DNA of 64,000 nucleotides from Bacteroidaceae bacterium (GTDB lineage: Bacteria; Bacteroidota; Bacteroidia; Bacteroidales; Bacteroidaceae), in assembly GCA_017464815.1 (NCBI GenBank), contig JAFTYI010000011.1:62001-126000 (forward strand), in the 5' to 3' direction. This document shows positions 51,657 through 59,877 of the stretch, piece by piece. The translations under genes and the position numbers were made by a program. Numbering within the stretch: the first letter of the stretch is position 1; each line of letters starts with the position of its first letter. The notes beneath the pieces are model-generated. The model did no database searches. It saw nothing but the letters and a program-made list of their open reading frames with translations, and was not told the DNA's origin.

Positions 51657-53837
51657 TTAGAATTGTGGACGCAACACTACGTCGTAAAAAGGTTCGGTGG
51701 CAAAGTAAAATGCCTCATCCGCCGTCTCTCCACCAGCATGGTCAAAACTGGCGTAGATGATATAGTGGTGATTGCGCTGGAGGCGGCAGTTCTCTTCTGT
51801 CTCTTCCTTTATGCGACCGTATGCAACTGCTTCGCGGATTGCGGGGTTTATGACATTCTTCTTTTCATCGTCTGTTATATTTGAGTCGCTGGCAGGAGGA
51901 GTCGTGGAATTATATAATGCATCCAATATGGCTTTTAGAAGGTTGTCGTGAAGCAATGTTGTTTCACTTGTGGTCAGGCTGTTTCCGTCTTTATCCTTAT
52001 AAACAGGGAAAGTGGCTTGCGAAAGTTGGGTTTGCATGGTTTGATATACCGTTGCCTTTTGTTCTTCCGTAAAATCATCGAAAGAACTGACACTTGTTTC
52101 CCAAACTGCGTCAATGATGGGGGCGCACACTCCGTCGCTAATCAGGGCACTGTTCGTATAAATGTCGTTCCATTCGGATAATCGGCTATTAATAGGAATT
52201 TTGTAGTAGTACTCCTTGCTGCTCAACACCCCTGTTGCCTGATCAATATACTTGGCTTTGACCAACAGGTAGGTCTGCCGGTCTTCAAGGATTGGTTGGT
52301 ATTTGTGCATTCCTTCATATTTCGCTTGGTAATTCTCATTGTCGAACCAATAGTTTGGATAGCAGTAGAGGGCAAATCCATTGCTTCCCTGCATGGTGGA
52401 GTTGGTGCCCCACTCATTAAAATCTGTCAATGATACTTCCCCATCTGCAAATTCGTTTTTAAAAGCACGCTCCGAAGTGTCGTCAATACGCTTGTCGTTT
52501 GCGTAGTTGGAGCTGGCATCGTCGTTATAAAGGTAGCCGTCGTCCAAGTAATTGATTAACTTGTAGGAGGAAATGGTGCCGGGAAAACCAAGTTCATAAG
52601 AATAAGTAATGTCATCAATAGCCTGTTGCGCATATCCACGGCCAATAAGAAGGTTTATTTGGCCTGCATGAATCGGGGAATCGGGGGTGGAAACAACCGT
52701 TTCTTCCAGAATTGTTTCGCTGTCACTCTCATTTTTGATTTTCAAATAGACATGGTTGCCATCATAGGTCAAAGTAAAATGATACCATACCATTGGTGTG
52801 GTGGCAAATCTTTTAGCCTCAAGAGTTATACCAGAGATTGCCTCTTTTGATGAATTATAAATAGTTGCATTTACAGCGTCAGTATTAGAGTTCCCCGTTG
52901 GAATAGAAATATAAAACAGTTCCAATTCATGACTTCCATAAACTTGTAAAAGGCCATTGTCTGTATTTCCAAAATTCCCCGCCCAATAAAACTCTAAAGT
53001 CCAAGACTTCACATAGAGATCTGCATATGCATTGCTCAAATTATAATAAATGTTTCTTGTATTTGCTTGTAAACTGGCCAGAAAACCTTTTGAATTATTG
53101 CGTGATATGGTAGAAAAATTAATGCCACCATTGGGAGCAATCCAACCAGCCGGTAGAGTGCCTGCCTCCAAATCTTCGAAATCCGACACAATTCTACCGT
53201 CATATTCTACCTCTTGCGTCACCACCTGCACCTTTGCCGCCACCCTTTCAAGAGCGTTGAATGTGAGGGTAAGGGTCGCTTCGTCAAACTCACTTCTGGT
53301 TCCTGTGGCAGGCTCCAATATCTGAACCATGGGGATGCCTGCTGTTGTTTGCTCGGCATAGGGGTCGAAGGCCGTGTTATTGAGTACGAGTTGTTTTAGC
53401 TTCGTCAAAGTGAGATCCTTTGAAAGATGTCCTTCGGGGCAGTTGGCCACCAACACATGGGTGTAGGCGGCATTTGACAGATAATCCTTGGGAAGCAGGT
53501 TGGTCACGTCCCAAGTGGCGTCTCCGTCAGTGTCTGTCGTGAAGACACGGTTGAGAGCCTGATCACTTGACGAATTGAGGTGGCAGAGACACGTCTCGCC
53601 ATCGAACACCAAAAGGTCCAATTTATGGATGGTGTTTTCACTTTCAACACCCAACGCATCCGCAACGGCACGGGTGGCATTGTTACTGGTGACAACGAAG
53701 TCGGCAACTTGGCAACTGATGACTAATTCCCCATCTGTAGCTTCACTGCTTATCACTGCCTCTTCATCGCGGCAAGCGGTGAAGAGCGCGGTGGCAAGTG
53801 CCAGCAGAATCAATATGGTATGTTTTGTTATGCTCAT
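51657..53837 (-). CDS. Fimbrillin-family lipoprotein with inserted beta-sandwich domain
   Basis: 726 residues from ATG 53837; the two codons upstream start with TTG and are not used. The lipobox ALFTAC gives Cys22. FimA-like features are NNATRAVADALG (cleavage site), IHKLDLLVFD, and LVANCPEGHL. After VAAKVQVVTQEV the protein diverges: about residues 205-425 look like a concanavalin/LamG-type sandwich (WTLEFYWAGNFGN, WYHFTLTYDGNHVYLKI). Its C-terminus RNHHYIIYASFDHAG resembles fimbrillin ends. Accessory or tip-proximal subunit by context. Function of the insert unknown; carbohydrate binding is possible. Confidence 0.75.
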   Translation of the reverse strand: MSITKHTILILLALATALFTACRDEEAVISSEATDGELVISCQVADFVVTSNNATRAVADALGVESENTIHKLDLLVFDGETCLCHLNSSSDQALNRVFTTDTDGDATWDVTNLLPKDYLSNAAYTHVLVANCPEGHLSKDLTLTKLKQLVLNNTAFDPYAEQTTAGIPMVQILEPATGTRSEFDEATLTLTFNALERVAAKVQVVTQEVEYDGRIVSDFEDLEAGTLPAGWIAPNGGINFSTISRNNSKGFLASLQANTRNIYYNLSNAYADLYVKSWTLEFYWAGNFGNTDNGLLQVYGSHELELFYISIPTGNSNTDAVNATIYNSSKEAISGITLEAKRFATTPMVWYHFTLTYDGNHVYLKIKNESDSETILEETVVSTPDSPIHAGQINLLIGRGYAQQAIDDITYSYELGFPGTISSYKLINYLDDGYLYNDDASSNYANDKRIDDTSERAFKNEFADGEVSLTDFNEWGTNSTMQGSNGFALYCYPNYWFDNENYQAKYEGMHKYQPILEDRQTYLLVKAKYIDQATGVLSSKEYYYKIPINSRLSEWNDIYTNSALISDGVCAPIIDAVWETSVSSFDDFTEEQKATVYQTMQTQLSQATFPVYKDKDGNSLTTSETTLLHDNLLKAILDALYNSTTPPASDSNITDDEKKNVINPAIREAVAYGRIKEETEENCRLQRNHHYIIYASFDHAGGETADEAFYFATEPFYDVVLRPQF

Positions 53838-53915
53838 ATACAAATGTCTTTTCCTCCTTATTATTCTTGTTACTTTTGTTCTTTTAGCGTTTTGGTGGCA
53901 ATTCGGCCGTTTTTA

Positions 53916-55952
53916 TTACTCATATTTGCCCTTATTACGCTTGTAACGGTCTCCCCATGCATAGTAACCTTCACCAAACTTGGCTTTCAACTGTTTCAGG
54001 CGCACACGGGTGTCAGTGCCAGGATATTGGCGATATCCTATGTAAGGATGGGCATCCATCCAGTTTTTGTATGTTTTATATTCACTTCCTTCCTTGTATG
54101 TTGCCAAGTCATCAGCTGTCATACTCTCCATTTTGTCTTCATACGGTTGGTAAGTGGAGTAATACACATCTTCATAAGAGGGGTTGATTACCAATTCATA
54201 TTCGTTCAATCCATCGGTGGAAACCACTATATAGAGGTCTGTCTCAGGACCTCCTGTCACTTCCCATATCTTTCCGTAATTGGTCAAGGAGGCTTTGAAG
54301 TTATACATAATGTTGGCATCGGTATTATTGTAACTTTCGTTTCCGATCTCCCAGTTCGACCACGAGTGATCGGCGCCAACATTGATGTTGTATGGTTCTT
54401 CACGGGCAATACCCGTTTCGTTGGTACCACCCAAGGAGAAGTCGTCCGGATTGGACAAATAGGCTTTCCACACGGCACCCGTAGGCCCTGTAAAATAGAA
54501 TTTGAAGGTAGCTTCGCTGCTATTCTTGTTCAATGATGAATGTTGTACCAATGTGTAGTTGGCTTTTTCTTCATCGGACAATCCGTTGTACGTTGCCTTG
54601 GTTATAAAAGTGTGGCTTGTTTTATGTTCATACCCATCGTCGTTTCCATATCGTGGCTTACAGATAAAGCACTTCTTGGCTTCTTCATCGGCATTTTCAA
54701 GTGCCACTCTGTACTGTGCATTTCCGCTTGCATCTACGTTGTCGGCTCCCCATCCGAGATACGAGGTGGCAGTTGTCCAAGGTTTCACTTGGCTGCGGAT
54801 GTAGAGTTCGTCTTCATCGATGCTTGTGATGGTGTAGTCGTAGAAGTCGTTGCGGATGATGTCCCATGTCGATGCGGTGGGATTGGGGGTGGTGCTATAG
54901 TCGGTGAAGTAGATTTGTGGGTTCAAACCGTTGATTTTCACATCTACGGAGGTATTCCAATCATTGTTACGAATGTACTTTATATCCAGACGGACGGCAC
55001 AAGTGTTGGAGTAGCCTTCCCAGTCGGTTCCCGTGATACCTTGGTTGGAGAACTCCGGCACATAGATGACGTGTGACCGATGCTGAACGCTTTCGTAGAA
55101 GTCTGAATAATTTTGCACCGATTCGGTAGGGATACTGACATTGGTGATGGGGGTGCTGCCGGTGCTGTTGTATGCGGTGGTGACGTTGCCGTTTGCGCCT
55201 GTTGCGATGGCTTGCCCGCTTTGTGCCGCGACGTAGCCATGGGAGTTTACTTTGGTTATGCCTGACCAGGTGAAGCGATAACCGGCGTTATAAAGTGCGT
55301 CGTCCAATGTCACGCGCACCTTGGCCATGGCACGCAGCACGTTGATGGAGCCGGCATTGGTGATGGTGCCCTTTGCGGCAAACTGCACACTGGTGATGCC
55401 CCACATGGGGATGGTGGCCTCTCCATTCAGGAGTTTCGAGGTGAAGTCGCTGGTGTAACCGCTATATTGGAGCGAAGCGATGAAGGCGTCAAGGGTTGTG
55501 CCCTTTGCAGGGGTGTTGTTGTTGTTGAGGTGCAGGATGCCCCTGTGGTTGCATAGGGCTACGATGTGAAAAGTGGCTCCCTCTTCAATCTCCTCATCAG
55601 TAATCTGGCTGAGCGACCCTATCCAAGCTCCTCCAGTTGAAATCAAGGATTGTACCTGTTCGCGAAATGTCTTATTACTGTCGAAGAGGTACAACTCTAC
55701 ATTCTTTATGTCGTTTTCATGCCCTGTGCCATCTTCAAGGCTGATGGCGGGATTGCCGTCCCCTGGAGCCTCAATGGTGGCACGGGTGGCAGCATCGTTT
55801 CCTCCAACCAGGTTGAGGCTCACACTCACATACACCTCAGCAGGTGCATCCCCGGTGGAGGGTGCACCCAAGAACTCGTCGCCCGAGCACGAGGCGAGGG
55901 CAAGGACGAGTGCCAGCAAGGTCGTCAGTATGTAGGTGAGGCGGTGTGTCAC
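53916..55952 (-). CDS. Fimbrillin-like accessory subunit lipoprotein
   Basis: 678 residues. The lipobox ALASC gives Cys22. The mature N-terminus has AATRATIEAPGD (cleavage site near Arg58), then a FimA/Mfa-type first domain: IKNVELYLFDSNKTF and VLRAMAKVRVTLDDAL. The second half (about 370-678) is longer than in the major pilin and has aromatic-rich strands. Third fimbrial structural gene after the pilin and the anchor; gap of 81 nt before it and 78 nt after it. By analogy to mfa3/mfa4, an adaptor between shaft and tip (inference). Confidence 0.75.
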   Translation of the reverse strand: MTHRLTYILTTLLALVLALASCSGDEFLGAPSTGDAPAEVYVSVSLNLVGGNDAATRATIEAPGDGNPAISLEDGTGHENDIKNVELYLFDSNKTFREQVQSLISTGGAWIGSLSQITDEEIEEGATFHIVALCNHRGILHLNNNNTPAKGTTLDAFIASLQYSGYTSDFTSKLLNGEATIPMWGITSVQFAAKGTITNAGSINVLRAMAKVRVTLDDALYNAGYRFTWSGITKVNSHGYVAAQSGQAIATGANGNVTTAYNSTGSTPITNVSIPTESVQNYSDFYESVQHRSHVIYVPEFSNQGITGTDWEGYSNTCAVRLDIKYIRNNDWNTSVDVKINGLNPQIYFTDYSTTPNPTASTWDIIRNDFYDYTITSIDEDELYIRSQVKPWTTATSYLGWGADNVDASGNAQYRVALENADEEAKKCFICKPRYGNDDGYEHKTSHTFITKATYNGLSDEEKANYTLVQHSSLNKNSSEATFKFYFTGPTGAVWKAYLSNPDDFSLGGTNETGIAREEPYNINVGADHSWSNWEIGNESYNNTDANIMYNFKASLTNYGKIWEVTGGPETDLYIVVSTDGLNEYELVINPSYEDVYYSTYQPYEDKMESMTADDLATYKEGSEYKTYKNWMDAHPYIGYRQYPGTDTRVRLKQLKAKFGEGYYAWGDRYKRNKGKYE

Positions 55953-56033
55953 GGGCTTGTTTTCTCTTCGGTTTGTTTAATCCGGTTTATTCTCTCTTTT
56001 TCTGTTTGTTTAATTGGGTTTATTCTCTCTGGT

Positions 56034-57095
56034 TTAATCCAAGTCGACGTCTTGAAGGACTACGCGCCAACTGTTTACCAGGATGGCGGCGTTCATCCAC
56101 GTCTGGTCGTCGTTCAGGAAGAAGGTGATGCTGTAGGCATCTTCGCGGTCGAAGTACTCTTGGTCGCTCATGTCGGAGAGGTACTGGCTGCGGGCAATCT
56201 TCAGGTAGTCGGTCAGTGGGATGCTGAGCACCGTGTGGCCGGTGGTGCGGTTGCTGACGGTGAGCAGCGGGCGTCGGTCGGCCATCAGCCGGCCGATGCT
56301 GAACTCGGCCACGGCCATGTTCAGGGTGGTGGCGGAGGTGGAGGTGCGTGTGCCCTTTTCGTAGTCGACCTTTCCGTCGCTGGTGTGGAAGGGCACGTAT
56401 GTCAACTGCTCGTCGGGGAGCAGGGTGTTGTCGAAGTGCATGAGGCCGTTGTCCTCTTCGATGGTGAAGCGGAAGTCGTTGGCCGACAGGGGTGCATCGC
56501 TCAGGTTTTGGAGCACGATGCGCAGGGTGTTGGTGTTCTTCATCAGGGGTATCTGATAGGTGGGGTTCAGCTCATCCTCGGGGTTGAGGGGCTGTGCTTG
56601 CGGGTCGCGCTCCCTCATGCCGTGGAAGATGGGGCCTATCTCGCTCACCTCGGTGCATCCGTCGGAGGCTTGTGTGCGTCCGCCGATGCGGCAGGTCAGT
56701 TCCTTCAGGTGGCTTGTGCCACAGGCGAGGGAGGGCAGTTGGGTGGTGGTGCATCCGGTGCGGTGGCACCAGGCGACCAGGTGATAGTTGCGGGGGTCGA
56801 ACGGCACTTCCATGCGTCCGCCCATGGTGGCCAGCTCGTCGCGTGTGCAAGGCACGGTGTAGGCCAGTGTGCTGTCGGCATCGAAGGCATAGAGGTTGAC
56901 ACACTCCACTTGGGTGTGGAAGGCGTCGACGCCCAGCATGTTGTAGTCGTACTTGAACGTCACGTGGTGGCGCACGGTGCAGTCGCCATCTTCGTTGTCG
57001 AGGATGGGGTCGCATGCGCCCATGCCGAGTGCCACGGCCACGAGTGCCGTGTGCCTGATGCTCTTCTTGATGATGTGTGCCGACAATGGTTTCAT
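56034..57095 (-). CDS. mfa2: FimB/Mfa2-family fimbrial anchor lipoprotein
   Basis: 353 residues; the lipobox GMGAC gives Cys28. It fits the FimB/Mfa2 family (PF08842): DCTVRHHVTFKYDYNMLG, VNLYAFDADST, NYHLVAWCHRTG, then IPLMKNTNTLRIVLQNLS and AYSITFFLNDDQTWMNAAILVNSW near the end, where family members have the transthyretin-like second domain. Known homologues anchor the fimbria in the outer membrane and stop its growth. It lacks the Arg-protease processing motif found in the pilin, as expected for an anchor. A stem-loop separates it from the pilin. Confidence 0.85.
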   Translation of the reverse strand: MKPLSAHIIKKSIRHTALVAVALGMGACDPILDNEDGDCTVRHHVTFKYDYNMLGVDAFHTQVECVNLYAFDADSTLAYTVPCTRDELATMGGRMEVPFDPRNYHLVAWCHRTGCTTTQLPSLACGTSHLKELTCRIGGRTQASDGCTEVSEIGPIFHGMRERDPQAQPLNPEDELNPTYQIPLMKNTNTLRIVLQNLSDAPLSANDFRFTIEEDNGLMHFDNTLLPDEQLTYVPFHTSDGKVDYEKGTRTSTSATTLNMAVAEFSIGRLMADRRPLLTVSNRTTGHTVLSIPLTDYLKIARSQYLSDMSDQEYFDREDAYSITFFLNDDQTWMNAAILVNSWRVVLQDVDLD

Positions 57096-57166
57096 TTTTG
57101 TCTTTTTTGTCTTTTCTTTGTCTTTTTTTGTTTTGTTTTCTTTTTCTTCGTCTTCCCTTTTTTTCT

Positions 57167-57200
57167 CCCCTACCTGAGAAAAATTTCTTTCAGGTAGGGG
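57167..57200 (-). promoter_or_regulatory. Stem-loop between pilin and anchor genes
   Basis: Perfect 11-bp stem CCCCTACCTGA (57167-57177) / TCAGGTAGGGG (57190-57200) with a 12-nt loop. On the minus strand it is followed by A-rich sequence and no T tract, so it is not a typical terminator. A role in RNA processing or stabilising the pilin mRNA end is likely (inference). Confidence 0.6.
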
Positions 57201-57227
57201 AAAAATTTAAGGGAGGGAATGGGGGGG

Positions 57228-58823
57228 TTATTCCAAAGTAACACTTTGAGAAACTTTCTTCCAAGAGAGTACATTAACCTTAGCAGCTACATAGTACAAT
57301 GTCTTTTCTTCGGGGATAATTTCTTGATTAGGATCCCATACGCCTACACCCATTTTTTTAATTCCGTTAATGGTGATGTCGTATACATGATTGCGAACAA
57401 TACCAATATGTCCTACGCCAGAATTAGCGAGATGCTCAATGTTTACGGCATAATAGCAGCGGCCTCCCTTGAATGCTTCTGCACGATAGTTCTCATTGCT
57501 TAATGCCCCAGCAACGGTAGAAGAGACATTAGTGCCTGCATTGTCGTATATTGCACCATCTGGTGTTATTTGAACAATATTTGCTTCGTTAGCGATAGGC
57601 TGAATTTGGAAATTGGCAGCACTTACTTCTAGTGTGTGCGCATTGTCGGAATAATACTTAACAGTTCCACCATTGGATATTGCATTCAAAATGAGATTAA
57701 TGTATCCAGTTGTGGTGTAGTATGCACCTGCATAGAAGAACAAGTCTTCGGCTTTTGAAGTTCCCGATGAGTTTTGCTCCCATTGTCCGCAGATTAAGAT
57801 GTGTGTGGCGTTGTTGTTGTTAAGAGATGCAAGGGTGTTTTCCAAACAATATTCGGACTCTGTTGTGACGTCTAATGTGTTTGTTATGTCTGTGAACTTT
57901 TTATGCACTAATGAACCGTTTGTTGCTCCCGAACCAGTATTATAAGCTTGGTAATTGGCATAAAAATTACCATCTGTATAGTTGGGGTCTTTTGCCCAAT
58001 ATGAACGATAAGAGGTAGATGCATTCCAATTAGTAAAAGGATCTGATGTACCCCAACTTTCATCAAAATTCTTAATCAAATATGCTGTTTTGTTGGTGCC
58101 ACTTACTCCCCATGTTACATTGGTGAATTCCCATGTTGCGTCTGTTCCATTTACAGCCAAAGTGTTGCCTTCATTTGTAATGTGTGCCACGAAATCAGCG
58201 CTAGTGGTAGCTGAAACTTTGGCAGCAAGTCTTTCAACGTATACATCTATAGGGGCTGCTATTGCTTCATTTTTATTTTCTTTGACGGCAGATGAAATAT
58301 CTGTCCAATAAACATTTTCAGAACCATAGTAAGCCGATGTTGACATCACGAATTGGTTAGAGGTGGCGTAAGCGGTGCTTGCATTCCAAATAGTTTCTCG
58401 AACACTTCCCATCTTTTTACCTTCAAGGTCTGAAGGTTGGGCATTGACGATGGTAATCATATACTTGGGGGCAGTTTGTAGATTCTGCAATACTAATACT
58501 GCATTTGTAGTGTTTTCTATGTTTGTTGTAGTTCCTCCTTCTGTTGCAGGATTATTAGTAATTGTATTTACATCACTTGAAACAAGGAAATTTCCATTTG
58601 TGTCATAAAAAAGACAATAGAGTGAACTAACCTTGTTTTCACTATCAGAGCCGTTGACGGTTCCTCCATCAGTGGCTCTTGTCAAGTCGCTGGGCATGAC
58701 AATGTTAACTGCTACGTATGCATCTGTCTTTCCATCAAATGCATTCTCCATTTTGTCCTCATCACTACTACATGCCGCAAACGCCAAGCATGTCAGCATT
58801 CCAAAAAATAAATTCTTTTTCAT
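57228..58823 (-). CDS. mfa1: Major fimbrial subunit, Mfa1/FimA superfamily
   Basis: 531 residues. The signal peptide MKKNLFFGMLTCLAFAAC gives Cys18. The pro-region ends at an Arg-Ala site, SDLTRATDGG (Arg49/Ala50), where Arg-type protease cleavage frees the strand-exchange groove in the known P. gingivalis fimbriae. The FimA-type fold follows: VSSLYCLFYDTNGNF, YVERLAAKVSATTSA. The C-terminus NHVYDITINGIKKMGVG plus VNVLSWKKVSQSVTLE is typical of Mfa1 and serves as donor strand. It is the first structural gene after a toxin-antitoxin pair. No promoter was recognised directly upstream. Confidence 0.88.
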   Translation of the reverse strand: MKKNLFFGMLTCLAFAACSSDEDKMENAFDGKTDAYVAVNIVMPSDLTRATDGGTVNGSDSENKVSSLYCLFYDTNGNFLVSSDVNTITNNPATEGGTTTNIENTTNAVLVLQNLQTAPKYMITIVNAQPSDLEGKKMGSVRETIWNASTAYATSNQFVMSTSAYYGSENVYWTDISSAVKENKNEAIAAPIDVYVERLAAKVSATTSADFVAHITNEGNTLAVNGTDATWEFTNVTWGVSGTNKTAYLIKNFDESWGTSDPFTNWNASTSYRSYWAKDPNYTDGNFYANYQAYNTGSGATNGSLVHKKFTDITNTLDVTTESEYCLENTLASLNNNNATHILICGQWEQNSSGTSKAEDLFFYAGAYYTTTGYINLILNAISNGGTVKYYSDNAHTLEVSAANFQIQPIANEANIVQITPDGAIYDNAGTNVSSTVAGALSNENYRAEAFKGGRCYYAVNIEHLANSGVGHIGIVRNHVYDITINGIKKMGVGVWDPNQEIIPEEKTLYYVAAKVNVLSWKKVSQSVTLE

Positions 58824-58931
58824 AATTGTTTAAAATTTTGGTTAGTAAATTAGTTAATTAATTATTGTTTTATTGTTTTTTTCTCTCTGTTTGTTTTGCT
58901 CTCTCTCGCCGGTATATGCAAGAAAACGAAA

Positions 58932-58963
58932 CCGTCCCATCAGCTCGGTGGCTGACGGGACGG
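58932..58963 (-). terminator. Terminator after the ParE-type operon
   Basis: Minus strand: CCGTCCCGTCAGC / GCTGATGGGACGG (one mismatch in the stem) then TTTCGTTTTCTT. Confidence 0.75.
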
Positions 58964-58999
58964 AAATAAGTAAAACTATATATGTCGTGTGAGTGGGGG

Positions 59000-59323
59000 T
59001 TATCTGAAGCGCCTTGTCAACTTGGTGGGACTCATTCGGGTGTCCCAAAGGCGGTAGATTTGAATAACATCTTGTGATTCATTCACGCAGTAGATGATTT
59101 TCACGTTGGGATGAATGACCAATGCGCGAAAACCTTCAGGTTCACCATCCAATAGTGGCTCACGCACTCCTGCATAAGGGAAGATGGCGAGGATGTTTGC
59201 GCGACTGATCATTTCGCTCTTGCATTCTTCAGCTATCCTCTTGCCGAAATGTTTCCGGCAATAGACAAGCTGGTTGCGCAAATCGGCCAGTGCCGCCTTT
59301 TCCCAAACGATTTTCATAAGCAT
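59000..59323 (-). CDS. ParE/RelE-superfamily toxin
   Basis: 107 residues from ATG 59323, or 105 from 59317. A small basic protein of the ParE/RelE fold: IVWEKAALADLRNQLVYCRKHFG (helical hairpin, long), IFPYAGVREPLLDGEPEGFRALVIHPNVKIIYCVN and IQIYRLWDTRM as the core sheet with the C-terminal Arg. Such toxins poison gyrase (ParE) or cut mRNA (RelE); the type is not decided here. Overlaps the antitoxin by up to 10 nt. Confidence 0.8.
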   Translation of the reverse strand: MLMKIVWEKAALADLRNQLVYCRKHFGKRIAEECKSEMISRANILAIFPYAGVREPLLDGEPEGFRALVIHPNVKIIYCVNESQDVIQIYRLWDTRMSPTKLTRRFR

Positions 59324-59640
59324 TTCATGAATTCGTCGATTTCTTTCATGGCCTGCTCGTGGGGGATGCCCTCGCCGGCTTCCATTGAGGCTCTGAACCT
59401 GTCAAGCGAGGCATTGATCTCCTCCATGGTGTACCAAGGGGTTCTTTCCCAAAGTTCAAGCACTTCGTCGATTTCTTTCCGCACCTCTTCGCGAGGGCGG
59501 CTGTTGCCGTACTGAAGCTCGTGTGTCAATGCACCAAGGCGGGCGTCCATTTCCGTCCGGGTGTATTGGGGGACGTTGGCTTTCAGTCTTCTCTTCGTAG
59601 TGCGAGGTCTTTCGGCAATGTCGGTTGTTCCTTGTTTCAT
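59314..59640 (-). CDS. Antitoxin partner of the ParE-like toxin
   Basis: 108 residues. The N-terminus is basic and low in structure (RPRTTKRRLKANVPQYT); the rest is helical with repeated acidic helices (EVRKEIDEVLELWERTP, MKEIDEFMKCL) that would wrap the toxin. It precedes and overlaps the toxin, the usual order. No HTH or ribbon-helix-helix motif was recognised. The pair splits the fimbrial cluster between the DUF3868 gene and the pilin. Confidence 0.7.
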   Translation of the reverse strand: MKQGTTDIAERPRTTKRRLKANVPQYTRTEMDARLGALTHELQYGNSRPREEVRKEIDEVLELWERTPWYTMEEINASLDRFRASMEAGEGIPHEQAMKEIDEFMKCL

Positions 59641-59877
59641 ATCTCCTATATATTATATAAGGTGAATGCGAGTGCAAAGGTATGCAGAATTGCTGACACT
59701 TGCAACTTTTCGTGTTACTTATTTCCGTTTCTTTACCAGCGATGTCAAAGAGCGCGTTTCCTTTTATCTTCTTTTGACATAAGAACATAAGGGACATAAG
59801 AGTTTTTTCTCTTTTTGTTCTTCTGTTCTTCTGTCTGAAAGGAGTCCTTTTTTTCTGTTCTTCTGTCAGAGAACTTC

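Noticed and set aside
55650..57197. 515-codon open frame on the plus strand
   Set aside because: Antisense to two fimbrial lipoprotein genes; composition is Gly/Val-biased and has no motif.
57167..57200. Rho-independent terminator after the pilin
   Set aside because: The stem is strong, but the minus strand continues with A-rich sequence and no T run, and the operon continues downstream.
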